Positions 1 to 9,997 of a stretch of 64,000 nt of DNA are shown in pieces. The notes under the pieces are model-generated. The model was not told the DNA's origin and made no database searches. It saw nothing but the letters and a program-made list of their open reading frames with translations. The number at the start of each line of letters is the position of its first letter. Position 1 is the stretch's first letter. A program made the position numbers and the translations under genes. The DNA is from DATAGF01 sp963813355 (lineage in GTDB: Bacteria; Actinomycetota; Thermoleophilia; Miltoncostaeales; Miltoncostaeaceae), in NCBI GenBank assembly GCA_963813355.1, contig CAWEYS010000018.1, positions 142,763-206,762 on the forward strand, written 5' to 3'.

Positions 1-529
1 GCGGGGCTGTAGACGGCGCCGCCGGCGCACGGGCCCATGATCACCGAGATCTGCGGGATCACGCCGCTGGCGCGGACGTTGCGGAAGAAGATGTCGGCGT
101 ACCCGCCCAGGCTGACCACGCCCTCCTGGATCCGCGCGCCGCCCGAGTCGTTGATCCCGACGATCGGGCAGCCCATCCGCACCGCGAGGTCCATGACCTT
201 GACGATCTTCTCGGCGAAGACCTCGCCCAGGCTGCCGCCGAAGACCGTGAAGTCCTGGCTGAAGACGAAGACGGTCCGGCCCTCGATCGTGCCGTGGCCG
301 GTGACCACGCCGTCGCCCCAGGGGCGGTTGTCCTCCAGGCCGAAGCCGTGGGCGCGGTGGCGGGTGAACATGTCGAGCTCGGTGAAGCTGCCCGGGTCGA
401 GCAGCAGGTCGATGCGCTCGCGGGCCGTCTGCTTGCCGCGGGCGTGCTGGCGCTCGATGGCCGCCTCGCTGCCGGCGTGCAGGGCCTCCTCGCGCAGCGC
501 CCGCAGGCGCTCGCGCTTGTCCTCGGTGC

Positions 530-533
<4 letters not shown>
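1..533 (-). CDS. Acyl-CoA carboxylase carboxyltransferase (beta) subunit, partial
   Basis: N-terminal ~177 residues of a biotin-dependent carboxyltransferase, propionyl-/methylmalonyl-CoA type; the 3' part lies outside the window. The reverse-strand translation starts MSTEDKRERLRAL, then shows the family landmarks GKQTARERIDLLLDPGSF, DFTVFGGSLGE, INDSGGARIQEGV and IMGPCAGGAVYSP, which build the first crotonase-fold domain and its CoA pocket. It transfers carboxylate from carboxybiotin to an acyl-CoA. The ATG overlaps the TGA of the upstream mutase gene by 4 nt, so the two are translationally coupled, which fits propionyl-CoA to succinyl-CoA conversion. The biotin carboxylase chain is not in the window. 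The exact acyl substrate cannot be read from this fragment. Confidence 0.92.
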
Positions 534-2140
<1,607 letters not shown>

Positions 2141-2259
2141 TCGGCTCCTGCGGCGAATCCCCATCTGGCCGCGGTTCTCGGGACCGCGGCGGGCCGCCGA
2201 CGCTACCACACGCTCCCGGGCGGCCGCGGCCGCCGGCGGTCATATTGGCGGGTGCACCC

Positions 2260-2916
2260 ATGACCACGCTCGCCCCAGCCCGCCCACGAGTCGGCGACGC
2301 CGAGCGGATCCGCCTGGCCGCCCGGGCGCGGCGGCTGTCGTGGTTCAGCCTCGCCTACATGACCGGCGAGGGGGCGATCGCCATCGCGGCCGGCATCGCC
2401 GCCGGCTCGGTGGCGCTCGTCGGGTTCGGCATCGACTCGGCGATCGAGGGGTTCGCGTCGGCGATCATCGTCTGGCGCTTCACCGGCCATCGCATCTTCT
2501 CTGGCGCCGCCGAGCGGCGGGCGGCCCGGCTTGTGGCGGTCCAGTTCCTGCTGCTGGCGCCGTACGTGGCCTACGAGTCGGTCGCCGCCCTGGTGACCGG
2601 CGCCCGCCCCGAGGTGAGCTGGGTGGGCATCGGCCTGGCCGCCTCGAGCATGGTGGTCATGCCCTGGCTCGGCATCGCCAAGGAGCGCCTGGCCGTCCCG
2701 CTCGGCTCGGCGGCCACCCGGGGCGAGGGGCGCCAGAACGTGCTCTGCGCCTACCTGGCGGGGGCGCTCCTGCTCGGCCTGCTGGGCAACGCCCTGCTCG
2801 GGGCCTGGTGGCTCGATCCGGCGGCGGGCCTGCTGATCGCCGGCGTCGCCCTGGTCGAGGGGATCCGGACGTGGCGGGGGGAGGGCTGCTGCGCGGGAGG
2901 GTGCGCGGCCGGCTAG
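2260..2916 (+). CDS. Cation-efflux-like integral membrane protein
   Basis: 218 residues with five or six hydrophobic helices. Residues ~25-75 resemble the first helices of the cation diffusion facilitator family (aromatic FSLAYMTGEG, then FGIDSAIEGFASAIIVWR, where the D and E positions match the metal-site region). The C-terminus, EGCCAGGCAAG, has three cysteines that could bind metal. It is shorter than typical CDF proteins and lacks their cytoplasmic domain. ATG 2260 is preferred over an upstream in-frame GTG. The gene ends two bases inside the convergent lysyl-oxidase-like gene. Metal specificity is unknown. Confidence 0.7.
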   Translation: MTTLAPARPRVGDAERIRLAARARRLSWFSLAYMTGEGAIAIAAGIAAGSVALVGFGIDSAIEGFASAIIVWRFTGHRIFSGAAERRAARLVAVQFLLLAPYVAYESVAALVTGARPEVSWVGIGLAASSMVVMPWLGIAKERLAVPLGSAATRGEGRQNVLCAYLAGALLLGLLGNALLGAWWLDPAAGLLIAGVALVEGIRTWRGEGCCAGGCAAG

Positions 2917-4547
2917 CGCCGCGCGAGCGCCCGGCGGACCACCGTCGCGCCGCCGCGGAGGCGTGAGCGTGGCCGTCAGGCGCACCCGCGCCGGCGGCGA
3001 GGCCCCCTTCAGCGTGACCCGGCAGACGAATCCCCGCCGCGCGCCGACGCGCGCCCGGCAGCGGCCGAGCACCTTCCCCCGCGCGCTCGCGGTGATCGCG
3101 ACGCGCCCGCCCTTGCGGCCGGTCGCGACCTTCGCGACCAGCGTGCGCGGCCCGATGAAGCGCGCCTTGCAGCGGCGAGAGCAGCCTGCCGCCCGGCGCT
3201 CAGCCTCGGCCAGGGGTCGGGCTTGGCCAGCGCCTTCGGGGCCGCCGTGATGCGGATCCTGGCCTCGGCCGCGACGGCCGGGTCGGCGGCGCTGGCCGCG
3301 CGCACCACCGCCGCGCCGCCGGCCGGCGGGGCCTTCGGGGCGCGATAGAGGCCGGCCGCCGACACGGACCCGGCCGTGGCGCTCCAGCGCACGCCGCCCG
3401 GGAGGCCCCGGACGGTGGCCGTCAGCTGGGCGCTGGTGCCGGTGACCATCCTCGCCGGGGCGCCGGAGATGGTCACCGAGGGGCGCCCGTCGGAGATCGT
3501 CACGGTCGCCGCCTGGGGGTTGGTCGGGAACGCCCACGTGAGCGAGCGTGCGACGTACGTGAAGCTGTCCGCGCCCGCGTACCCGGGGGCCGGCGTGTAG
3601 ACGAGCGGGACGCCCGCCGCGAAGTCCTGACCGGCGGCGAGGCTGAGGGTGCCGTGCGCCGGGGGCGTGACGACGCGGTAGCGGAGGTTGGCGTCGGACT
3701 GGGTGCCGAACTTCTGCGCCGACAGCGGTACGGCCAGCGATCCGGCGGTCTGGGCCACGGCGACCGGCTGGGCGATCCAGCCCGGCACCGTGACAGCCTG
3801 GGAGCTGAACGCGGGGGCGTTGACCTCGGCCGCCCCGCCGCCCTCCCAGAGGACGTTGTCGGGATCCGCCTGCGCGCCGACGACGTACGTCCCGGGGGCC
3901 GTGTCGGAGACGTCGATCCACTGGTAGGCGAGGTACTGGCCGTACACGTCGCGCCAGCCGGCCGAGACGCCCATCCTGAGGCTGGTCGCGTCGGGGTCGC
4001 CCTGCTCGCAGTAGTGGGTCACGTCGTCGGTGTAGACCGGGAGAGCGGGTGCCCCTGGCCCCGGGAAGGCGGGCAAGTCCTCGAGGTCGTAGAGGCAGAA
4101 GCCGACCTTCTGGCCTGGCGCCACCTCTGCCGTCCGGGCCTCGTTCCAGAGCGAGTAGCGCATCGCCCGCTTGAGGTGCCAGTGCTCGTGCGTGTCCTCG
4201 TCCTCGTAGCGCACCTCGGGCGCGGCCACCGGGACCGAGGGCGCGGCGTTGACCGCCGTCCGCGCGAGCTGCCGCACCGTCCCGGCCGAGGGGTTTCCCG
4301 AGATCTCGAGCGGCCCCTTGCCCACATTCGTGACGAAGCCGTCGAACCGCACCAGGAGGCGGCCCGCGCCGACGCCGTTCTCGGTGTCGTTCCAGAGCTG
4401 GGGCCCCCGGATGCCCTCGACCGGATCGGCCCGGAGGTCCGGCGCGTAGTCCTCGGGCGCGGCCAGCGCGAGGATCGGCAGCGCGATCGCGGCCGCGGCG
4501 GCGACGCCGAGCAACGCGGCGACGGTGCGTCGTGGACTCCGTCTCAT
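2913..4547 (-). CDS. Secreted lysyl-oxidase-like protein (frame broken twice near the C-terminus)
   Basis: Signal peptide MRRSPRRTVAALLG...ALAAP, then a lysyl-oxidase-type domain with the copper-ligand signature DTHEHWHLKRAMRYSLWN, conserved cysteines (GFCLYDLED, HYCEQGDPD) and AGWRDVYGQYLAYQWIDVSD. In known members the domain oxidises primary amines; many bacterial homologues are uncharacterised. Residues ~260-350 form an Ig-like repeat (TPPAHGTLSL, YTPAPGYAGADSFTYVA), followed by a second Ig-like segment. The original frame stops at 3009, but after a frame change near 3200 the Cys-containing tail (GRCRARVGARRGFVCRVTL) continues, and after a second change near 2960 it ends ATVVRRALARR-stop at 2913. 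The two changes cancel, so the gene was probably intact. Confidence 0.75.
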
Positions 4548-4653
4548 CCCGGGGAAGGGTAGGGCCTCGGGGGCGCGCCGGGCACTGGACCGGGGCTCAG
4601 GATCGCCTCCGCCATCGCCCTCGGTGCGGTAAAGGTTGTGTGAGAGCCCGAGC

Positions 4654-4659
4654 TACACT
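4654..4659 (+). promoter_or_regulatory. -10 box of moaD, leaderless arrangement
   Basis: TACACT lies exactly 6 nt before the moaD ATG and there is no Shine-Dalgarno sequence between. A start point 6-7 nt downstream of the -10 box would coincide with the A of ATG, implying a leaderless mRNA. The same hexamer and spacing occur at 32008. Confidence 0.5.
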
Positions 4660-4665
4660 CGGTGG

Positions 4666-4920
4666 ATGAGCGGGGACATCACGGTGACGGTGCGCCTGTT
4701 CGCCTCGCTGCGCGACGCGGCCGGGGCCGACCGGGTGAGCCTGAGCCTGCCCGCCGGCACGCCCGTCGGCGCGGTGTGGGGCCATCTCCCCGACCCGGTG
4801 CGGGGCGTCGGCCTGCCCGACGGCGCCCGCTACGCCCTGAACCACGAGTGGACGCTCCCCGGGGCGACCCTGCGCGACGGCGACGAGGTCGCCGTTGTCC
4901 TGCCGGTGTCCGGCGGATGA
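4666..4920 (+). CDS. moaD: Molybdopterin synthase sulfur carrier subunit MoaD
   Basis: 84 residues with the ubiquitin-like beta-grasp fold: VTVRLFASLRDAAGAD at the N-terminus, NHEW in the middle, DGDEVAVVLPVSGG at the end. The C-terminal Gly-Gly is the site that is adenylated and thiocarboxylated to supply sulfur for molybdopterin. ATG 4666 gives the normal family length; an in-frame ATG at 4636 lies upstream of the predicted -10 box. The last codons overlap moaE by ATGA, so the two synthase subunits are made together. No other moa gene is in the window. Confidence 0.93.
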   Translation: MSGDITVTVRLFASLRDAAGADRVSLSLPAGTPVGAVWGHLPDPVRGVGLPDGARYALNHEWTLPGATLRDGDEVAVVLPVSGG

Positions 4921-5360
4921 TCGCCCTGACGCCCGATCCGCTCGACCCCGCGGCCCTGGTCGCCGCGGTCGCCGACCCCGACCACGGCGGCACCGCCACC
5001 TTCCTCGGGACGACCCGCCGCGAGGGCGGGCTCCGCGAGGTGGCCGAGCTGCGGTACGAGGCCTACGAGGAGCTCGCCTACGCGGAGCTCGCCGCCATCG
5101 TCGCCGAGGCCGAGGCGCGCTTCGGCGCCCGGGTCGCGGTCGCGCACCGCGTCGGCCCGGTGGCCGTGGGCGACGCCAGCGTCGCCGTGGCGGCCTCGGC
5201 CGGGCACCGCCCGGCGGCGTTCGCCGCCTGCCGCTACGCCATCGACGAGCTCAAGGCGCGGGCGCCGATCTGGAAGCAGACGGTCTACGCCGACGGCGAG
5301 GCGACCTGGATCGACGGCTGCGCGGCGCCCCGCCCGGCGGCGGCGGGCAGGACGGCGTAG
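4917..5360 (+). CDS. moaE: Molybdopterin synthase catalytic subunit MoaE
   Basis: 147 residues. Conserved features are FLGTTRREGGLREV, LRYEAYEELAY, the AHRVGPVAVGDASVAVAA strand and the active-site segment ELKARAPIWKQTVY, whose lysines act in sulfur transfer to precursor Z. It forms the alpha2-beta2 synthase with MoaD, encoded immediately upstream with a 4-nt overlap. The extra tail after WIDG is proline/alanine rich and probably disordered. Confidence 0.93.
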   Translation: MIALTPDPLDPAALVAAVADPDHGGTATFLGTTRREGGLREVAELRYEAYEELAYAELAAIVAEAEARFGARVAVAHRVGPVAVGDASVAVAASAGHRPAAFAACRYAIDELKARAPIWKQTVYADGEATWIDGCAAPRPAAAGRTA

Positions 5361-5362
5361 GC

Positions 5363-5782
5363 GTGCCCGAGCTGCCCCGCCCCGGCGTCGACGTCGACGC
5401 CCCGGTCATCGCCCCGGCGCAGCCGGACCTCGAGGACGAGATCGCCGTCGAGGAGGAGCTGTGGACCGACGACTCGGGCGAGGACTACAGCGGCTGGTAC
5501 TGCGTGCGCACCGACCCGTGGGCCTGCCCGGCCGACGGCTGCGGCTTCATCGCCAACTTCCTCACGGCCGCCCACCTGATCATCGTCTGGCCCGAGAACG
5601 ACGACCCGGCGCTCCTGCGCCACGCCGCCGCCGCCCGCGACGTGGGGCGCAACCCGAAGGTGGACGTGTACGAGCCCGGCTTCGGGCCGGCGTGCTCCTA
5701 CTACCAGTGGGACGCCGCCGGCAACCCGGTCCACGCGGTCCGCAAGGACATGGGCGACGACGTCTACAAGACGAGGTCGTGA
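5363..5782 (+). CDS. Hypothetical protein with Cys-rich central motif
   Basis: 139 residues from GTG 5363, three bases after the moaE stop. An acidic proline-rich N-terminus (to ~residue 45) precedes WYCVRTDPWACPADGCGF, with four cysteines that could hold a metal, then a hydrophobic TAAHLIIVW strand and a charged C-terminus. I do not recognise the family. Its position suggests co-transcription with moaDE, but nothing in the sequence links it to cofactor synthesis. Its GTGA end overlaps the start of the next small gene. Confidence 0.6.
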   Translation: MPELPRPGVDVDAPVIAPAQPDLEDEIAVEEELWTDDSGEDYSGWYCVRTDPWACPADGCGFIANFLTAAHLIIVWPENDDPALLRHAAAARDVGRNPKVDVYEPGFGPACSYYQWDAAGNPVHAVRKDMGDDVYKTRS

Positions 5783-5928
5783 GGGCCGCGCCGCTGGTCC
5801 TGGCCGCGCCCGCGCGCCGGTACGTCTTCGTCACCGCCTCGCTCGGATCCGGCATCCCGGGCCGCTACGTGAGCGAGATGAGCGTCGGCGACCTCCCCGA
5901 GGCCCGGTACCAGGAGGCCTGCTCCTAG
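5779..5928 (+). CDS. Small hypothetical protein (49 aa)
   Basis: Begins at the GTG of a GTGA overlap with the preceding gene and ends TAG at 5928. The sequence reads VRAAPLVLAAPARRYVFV and then a polar region ending ARYQEACS. I do not recognise it. Given the many frame breaks in this window it could be a displaced C-terminal part of the preceding gene, but the clean overlap argues for a separate small gene. Confidence 0.4.
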   Translation: MRAAPLVLAAPARRYVFVTASLGSGIPGRYVSEMSVGDLPEARYQEACS

Positions 5929-5939
5929 GATCGACCGGC

Positions 5940-6434
5940 TCAGCGCCGGCGCGGGAAGACGTCCAGGGCCAGCGAGGCCACCCGGTCGAGGATCAGGATC
6001 CCGTCGAGGTGGTCCATCTCGTGGAGGATCGCGCGGGCCTCGAACCCGTGGGCCTCGACGCCCGCGCGCCGGCCGTCCAGGTCGGTCGTCTCGACGACGA
6101 TCCGGGTCGCCCGGCGCACGTTCGCGGTGATGTCGGGCAGGCTGAGGCAGCCCTCGCGCCCGATCTCGTCGCCCGCGGCCTCGCGCAGCACCGGGTCGAT
6201 GAGCCAGATCAGCCCCTGGGCGTCCGGGGCCTTCCTGTGCCCCGTGCAGTCCACGTACGCCAGGCGCCAGAGCTCGCCCGTCTGGGGCGCCGCCAGGCCG
6301 ACCGTGCGCGGGTGGCCGGCCGCGGTCTCGAGGAGGTCGCCGGCCAGGCGCCGCGCCGCCGCTCCGGGCCGCCCGACGGGCGCCGCGGGCAGCTTCAGGC
6401 GCCGGTCGGGGTACACCAGGACCTCTCGTTTCAG
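5940..6434 (-). CDS. def: Peptide deformylase
   Basis: About 164 residues with all three catalytic motifs: TVGLAAPQTG (motif 1), EGCLSLP (motif 2, Cys metal ligand) and HEMDHLDG (motif 3, HExxH). It removes the N-formyl group from nascent proteins. The N-terminus LKREVLVYPDRRLKLPAAPV aligns with the family start, but the only codon there is CTG (6434-6432), overlapping the upstream TGA as CTGA; no ATG, GTG or TTG is available without losing the first strand. Either CTG is the start or a base is wrong. Third gene of folE2-ACT-def. Confidence 0.9.
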   Translation of the reverse strand: MKREVLVYPDRRLKLPAAPVGRPGAAARRLAGDLLETAAGHPRTVGLAAPQTGELWRLAYVDCTGHRKAPDAQGLIWLIDPVLREAAGDEIGREGCLSLPDITANVRRATRIVVETTDLDGRRAGVEAHGFEARAILHEMDHLDGILILDRVASLALDVFPRRR

Positions 6435-6958
6435 AAGACCTCGTCCTCCTCGGCCTCCAGCGTCATCTCCACCTCGTGCTCCTCGGCCACCGGGGCGAGG
6501 GCGGCCTGGAGGGTCTCCGGGTCGAGGGACGGCGGCAGCTCGACCTCGATGCCGAGGACGTAGATCGGGGGGTCGCCGACCAGGCGGGCGGAGAGGTCGA
6601 CGATGTTCGCGGAGCGGTCGGCGAGCGCTCGGGCGAAGCCGTGCGCGATCCCGGGATGGTCCGCGCCGTAGACCGACAGCACGCAGCGACGCAGCGGCGC
6701 GCCCGGGCGCTGGGGCGCTGCGGGCCCCACCCACAGGCCCAGGCCGAGCTCGTCGGCCACCGGGCGCAGCGCCGCCTCGACCTCGGCCGGGCCGACCTCG
6801 TCCGGGAGGGCCACGGCCAGGACCGTCGCGAAGGACCCCCGCAGCAGCGCGGCCCGCATGTCCTCCAGGTTCCCGCCGATCTCGAGCAGCGCGCCCGTGA
6901 GGGCGGCCACGATGCCGGGACGGTCGGCGCCGACCGCCGTCACGGCGACCTCGTTCAC
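6431..6958 (-). CDS. Tandem ACT-domain protein (GcvR-like)
   Basis: 175 residues made of two ACT domains: the first from VAVTAVGADRPGIVAALTGAL, the second from VLSVYGADHPGIAHGFARAL. This is the layout of glycine-cleavage repressor-like proteins, which sense amino acids and act by protein contact, not by a DNA-binding domain. No helix-turn-helix is present. The GTG start overlaps the folE2 stop by GTGA, and the stop overlaps the probable def start. Its ligand and partner are not evident; a link to folate and one-carbon metabolism through folE2 is inference. Confidence 0.8.
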   Translation of the reverse strand: MNEVAVTAVGADRPGIVAALTGALLEIGGNLEDMRAALLRGSFATVLAVALPDEVGPAEVEAALRPVADELGLGLWVGPAAPQRPGAPLRRCVLSVYGADHPGIAHGFARALADRSANIVDLSARLVGDPPIYVLGIEVELPPSLDPETLQAALAPVAEEHEVEMTLEAEEDEVF

Positions 6959-7950
6959 GGCCGCGGCACGCGCCCGTCCAGCCACTCGCGCAGCGTCGTG
7001 TGGTGGGCGACGTGCTCCCCGCCGTCGATCTCGCGCCGGATCTCGGCGATCGTGCCGGAGCGCTCGGCCTCGACGTCGTGGGTGTGGATGGTCTCGAAGT
7101 TGACCTGGTGGGCGTGGACGAAGGCGTCGTCGGGAAGGCCCGGGAAGCGATCGAGCGAGTGCCGCACCATCTCGCGCACGGAGTCCTCGACGAAGCGGGG
7201 CCGCCGGTGGGCCCGGTCGACGACGTACTGCTCGTCGGGGCGCTTCAGCAGCTCGTAGATCTCCGACGACATGCCGTCCTCGACGATGGCGATCAGCTCG
7301 TCGGCGTCCACCTCGATGTCCTCGGGGGCGCCGAGGTAGAGCGTGCCGCGGGCCCGCTGGTTGTGCGTCGCCACCGGCACGAGGTCCAGGATGCGCGCGA
7401 CCTCCTGCGCCGAGAAGCCGTCCGCGCGCAGGGCCTCGGCGGCCTGGGCCGAGATCAGCCCCTGCGCGCAGGGGCATGCGTTCATGCCCTGCGCGGTCAC
7501 CCCGACCAGGCGCCGGCTGGTCTCGCGGTTCGCGGCGGCGATGCCGATGAGCCCGTACATCTCCTGGGTGGGGATCCCCGTGACCGGCGTGCGCTTCTCG
7601 ACCGGGTAGCTGGCCCGGATCGTCACCTCGCTGCGCAGCGCCCGCTGGCTGGCGACCAGCTTGGACGCGATCCGCTCGGCCAGCCCCTCGATGATCAGCG
7701 CCTCGCCGATGACCACGTCGTCGATGGCCTCGTTGACCTCCTCCTCGAAGCGCGACATGTGCACGCCCTTCTGCGCGGGGTTCAGGTCGCAGAAGCACGC
7801 CACCTCGGCGTGGAAGAGCCGCTCGTCGCCGTTGTGGCGGATGCGGATGGCCTTCGCCGACCGGGTGACGCCCGCCCGCGAGAGGCTGATGGGAGCCGCC
7901 GGCGCGGACTGCTGGAGGTCGTCCGGGAGGGTGCGCCGCATCGTGCTCAT
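6955..7950 (-). CDS. folE2: GTP cyclohydrolase I, FolE2 type (type IB)
   Basis: 331 residues. FolE2-type landmarks include FHAEVACFCDLNPAQKGVHMSRFEEEV, GMNACPCAQ (catalytic Cys region), VPVATHNQRARGTLYLG and DDAFVHAHQVNFETIHTHD. It converts GTP to dihydroneopterin triphosphate, the first step of folate synthesis. Type IB enzymes tolerate Mn2+ or Fe2+ and in some bacteria replace the Zn enzyme under zinc starvation; I see no convincing Zur box here. ATG 7950 starts MSTMRRTLPDDLQQ. First gene of a coupled folE2-ACT-def unit, divergent from the sigma factor. Confidence 0.92.
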   Translation of the reverse strand: MSTMRRTLPDDLQQSAPAAPISLSRAGVTRSAKAIRIRHNGDERLFHAEVACFCDLNPAQKGVHMSRFEEEVNEAIDDVVIGEALIIEGLAERIASKLVASQRALRSEVTIRASYPVEKRTPVTGIPTQEMYGLIGIAAANRETSRRLVGVTAQGMNACPCAQGLISAQAAEALRADGFSAQEVARILDLVPVATHNQRARGTLYLGAPEDIEVDADELIAIVEDGMSSEIYELLKRPDEQYVVDRAHRRPRFVEDSVREMVRHSLDRFPGLPDDAFVHAHQVNFETIHTHDVEAERSGTIAEIRREIDGGEHVAHHTTLREWLDGRVPRP

Positions 7951-8009
7951 CGGGGAACTCGCTTCCTCGGTTTCGATGTGGGGCCGACGATGATGACGTA
8001 CGCCGCGCC

Positions 8010-8037
8010 TTCGGGCCCGTGTCCCGGCCCGTATAAT
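8010..8037 (+). promoter_or_regulatory. Promoter of the primary sigma factor gene
   Basis: A perfect TATAAT (8032-8037) stands out in this G+C-rich intergenic region, with a weak -35 candidate TTCGGG at 8010-8015 and 16 bp between them. The leader to the ATG is about 37 nt and contains a strong ribosome-binding site. Confidence 0.55.
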
Positions 8038-8080
8038 CACATCCGGCTCCCGCCCAGCCCTCGAGGAAGGAGTGCGCGCG

Positions 8081-9184
8081 ATGACGCATCCGTCCGGCCG
8101 CAGCGCTGTGGAGATCGCACTGCCGGACGTCGAGGAGATGCGCGCGCTCGTCATCGACGGGCGGGAGAAGGGCTTCCTCACCTACGACGAGATCGTCGGG
8201 GTGCTCGAGGAGGCGGAGGTCACCAAGGAGCAGATCGAGGACTTCTACTCGCACCTGCTCGAGGTCGGCATCGAGGTGCTGGACGCCGACGGCGAGATCA
8301 TCGCCCGCCGCGCGGCCCAGCCCACCGAGCGCCCCCCGGAGCTCGACCTCACGGTCGAGCCGAGCCTCGACTCGCTGCGGCTCTACCTGCGCGAGATCGG
8401 GCGGGTGCCGCTGCTCACGGCCGAGCAGGAGGTGGCCCTCGCCCGCCGCATCGAGCGCGGCGACATCACCGCCAAGGCCCAGATGGTCGAGGCCAACCTG
8501 CGCCTGGTGGTCAGCATCGCCAAGGGCTACCTGGGGCGCGGGCTCTCCTTCCTCGACCTCATCCAGGAGGGCAGCCTCGGGCTGATCCGGGCGGTCGAGA
8601 AGTTCGACTACCGCAAGGGCTTCAAGTTCTCGACCTACGCGACCTGGTGGATCCGCCAGGCGGTCACGCGCGCGATCGCCGACAAGGCGCGCACCATCCG
8701 CATCCCGGTGCACATGGTCGAGAAGCTCAACAAGGTCGTGCACCTCGAGCGCCAGCTCGTGCAGCGCCTCGGCCGCGAGCCCCGCGCCGAGGAGATCGCC
8801 GACGAGCTGCGGATGAGCCCCGAGGAGGTACGCGACATCCTGCGGATGGCCCAGCTGCCGGTCAGCCTGGAGAAGCCGATCGGCGAGGAGGAGGAGTCCG
8901 AGCTCGGCGACTTCGTCGAGGACGAGCAGGCGGCGTCGCCCTTCGACGAGGCCTCGGTCAACCTGCGCCGCACCGACATCCTCCGCGCCCTCGACGCGCT
9001 CCCCGACCGCGAGCGCAAGGTCATCGAGCTGCGGTTCGGGCTGCTGGGCGAGCAGCCCCGCACCCTCGAGGAGGTCGGCCGCGCCTTCGGCGTGACGCGC
9101 GAGCGGATCCGTCAGATCGAGAACAACACCCTCAAGAAGCTCGAGAACCTCCCCGAGGCCCAGAGCCTGCGCGACTCGGCCTGA
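8081..9184 (+). CDS. RNA polymerase primary sigma factor (RpoD/SigA family)
   Basis: 367 residues. Region 1.1-like N-terminus (KGFLTYDEIVGVLEEAEV), region 1.2 DSLRLYLREIGRVPLLTAEQE, region 2 with NLRLVVSIAKGYLGRGLSFLDLIQEGSLGLIRAV and FSTYATWWIRQAVTRAI (promoter melting and -10 recognition), region 3 PVHMVEKLNK and region 4 RERKVIELRFGLL...TRERIRQIE (-35 recognition). It directs RNA polymerase to housekeeping promoters. ATG 8081 is fixed by AGGAAGGAG at 8064-8072, an ideal spacing. The absence of a long acidic insert in region 1 is normal for actinobacteria. It may be the main sigma or a close paralogue. Confidence 0.92.
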   Translation: MTHPSGRSAVEIALPDVEEMRALVIDGREKGFLTYDEIVGVLEEAEVTKEQIEDFYSHLLEVGIEVLDADGEIIARRAAQPTERPPELDLTVEPSLDSLRLYLREIGRVPLLTAEQEVALARRIERGDITAKAQMVEANLRLVVSIAKGYLGRGLSFLDLIQEGSLGLIRAVEKFDYRKGFKFSTYATWWIRQAVTRAIADKARTIRIPVHMVEKLNKVVHLERQLVQRLGREPRAEEIADELRMSPEEVRDILRMAQLPVSLEKPIGEEEESELGDFVEDEQAASPFDEASVNLRRTDILRALDALPDRERKVIELRFGLLGEQPRTLEEVGRAFGVTRERIRQIENNTLKKLENLPEAQSLRDSA

Positions 9185-9188
9185 CCGC

Positions 9189-9956
9189 TCAGGGCACCGA
9201 CGCGGTCGGGCCGAAGAGGTCGGTCCGCGGCTCGTCGGTGCCGGGCATGCGGCGGGGCGTGGCCTGGAAGCGGTAGCCGACGCCGTGGAGGGTCTGGATG
9301 TAGGTGAAGTTCCCGCCGACCTCGTCAACCTTGCGCCGCAGCCGCCGCACGAGGACGTCGACCGAGCGGTCGCCGTGCCCGCGCTCGCCGCCCCAGACGC
9401 GCCGGAAGATCTCGTCGCGCGACATCGCCCGGTCGCGGCCCTCCGCCAGCGTCCACAGCAGCTTGAACTCGAGCGGGGTCAGCTCGGCGGGGCGGCCCGC
9501 GACGATGACCGACATGCGCTCGGGGTCGATGCTCAGCTCGCCCTCGGCGACCGGCAGGCGCTCCGACTGGGCGTTCTCCACCGCCGTGCGTCGCAGGGCG
9601 GCCGTGACGCGGGCCAGCAGCTCGCGCATCGAGAAGGGCTTGGCCATGACGTCGTCGGCGCCCAGCGAGAGCACCTCGACGCGGTCGTGCTCGTTCGTGC
9701 GCGCGGTCACCACGATGATCGGCAGCCGCGGCGCCCACTCGCGCGCCTGCCGGATGAGGTGCCAGCCGTCGACGCCCGGCAGCATCAGGTCGAGCACCAC
9801 CGCGTCGGGGGAGGCGCTGCGCAGCGCACGCAGGCCGGCGAGCCCGTCGGTCGCGACGGTCGGCTCCAGGCCGGCGGCCCGCATGTGGAAGGCGATCGCC
9901 TCGGCGGTGCTGTCGTCGTCCTCGACGATCAGGATCTTCATCCGCTGGCCGTCCAT
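9189..9956 (-). CDS. OmpR/PhoB-family response regulator, probable phosphate regulator
   Basis: 255 residues. Receiver domain ILIVEDDDSTAEAIAF with acidic pocket EDDD, phospho-acceptor Asp in DAVVLDLMLPGVDGWH, conserved Thr (IIVVTART) and Lys (MAKPFSMRELL). C-terminal winged helix: LTPLEFKLLWTLAEG, SRDEIFRRVWG, RSVDVLVRRLRRKVDE, GVGYRF. No sensor kinase gene is adjacent. It is divergent from pst genes across a region with PHO-box-like repeats in both directions, so a PhoB/PhoP/RegX3 role is likely. ATG 9956 is preferred because a -10 box lies 8 nt upstream; ATG 9941 is the alternative. Confidence 0.85.
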   Translation of the reverse strand: MDGQRMKILIVEDDDSTAEAIAFHMRAAGLEPTVATDGLAGLRALRSASPDAVVLDLMLPGVDGWHLIRQAREWAPRLPIIVVTARTNEHDRVEVLSLGADDVMAKPFSMRELLARVTAALRRTAVENAQSERLPVAEGELSIDPERMSVIVAGRPAELTPLEFKLLWTLAEGRDRAMSRDEIFRRVWGGERGHGDRSVDVLVRRLRRKVDEVGGNFTYIQTLHGVGYRFQATPRRMPGTDEPRTDLFGPTASVP

Positions 9957-9964
9957 CGCGGGTG

Positions 9965-9970
9965 AGGATA
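9965..9970 (-). promoter_or_regulatory. -10 box of the response regulator gene
   Basis: TATCCT on the minus strand, 8 nt before ATG 9956, with no ribosome-binding site between: a near-leaderless arrangement. The direct-repeat PHO box at 9998-10030 lies just upstream. Confidence 0.45.
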
Positions 9971-9997
9971 AGTCGCGCGACCGTCCCCTTCGTCGCC

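Noticed and set aside
6431..9328. Very long open frames antisense to real genes (for example 965 codons over folE2/rpoD, 754 over pstCA, 1527 over lhr)
   Set aside because: They are G+C-driven shadows: Arg/Ala/Gly/Pro-rich or His/Val/Asp/Leu-rich translations without any domain, fully covered by conserved genes on the other strand.
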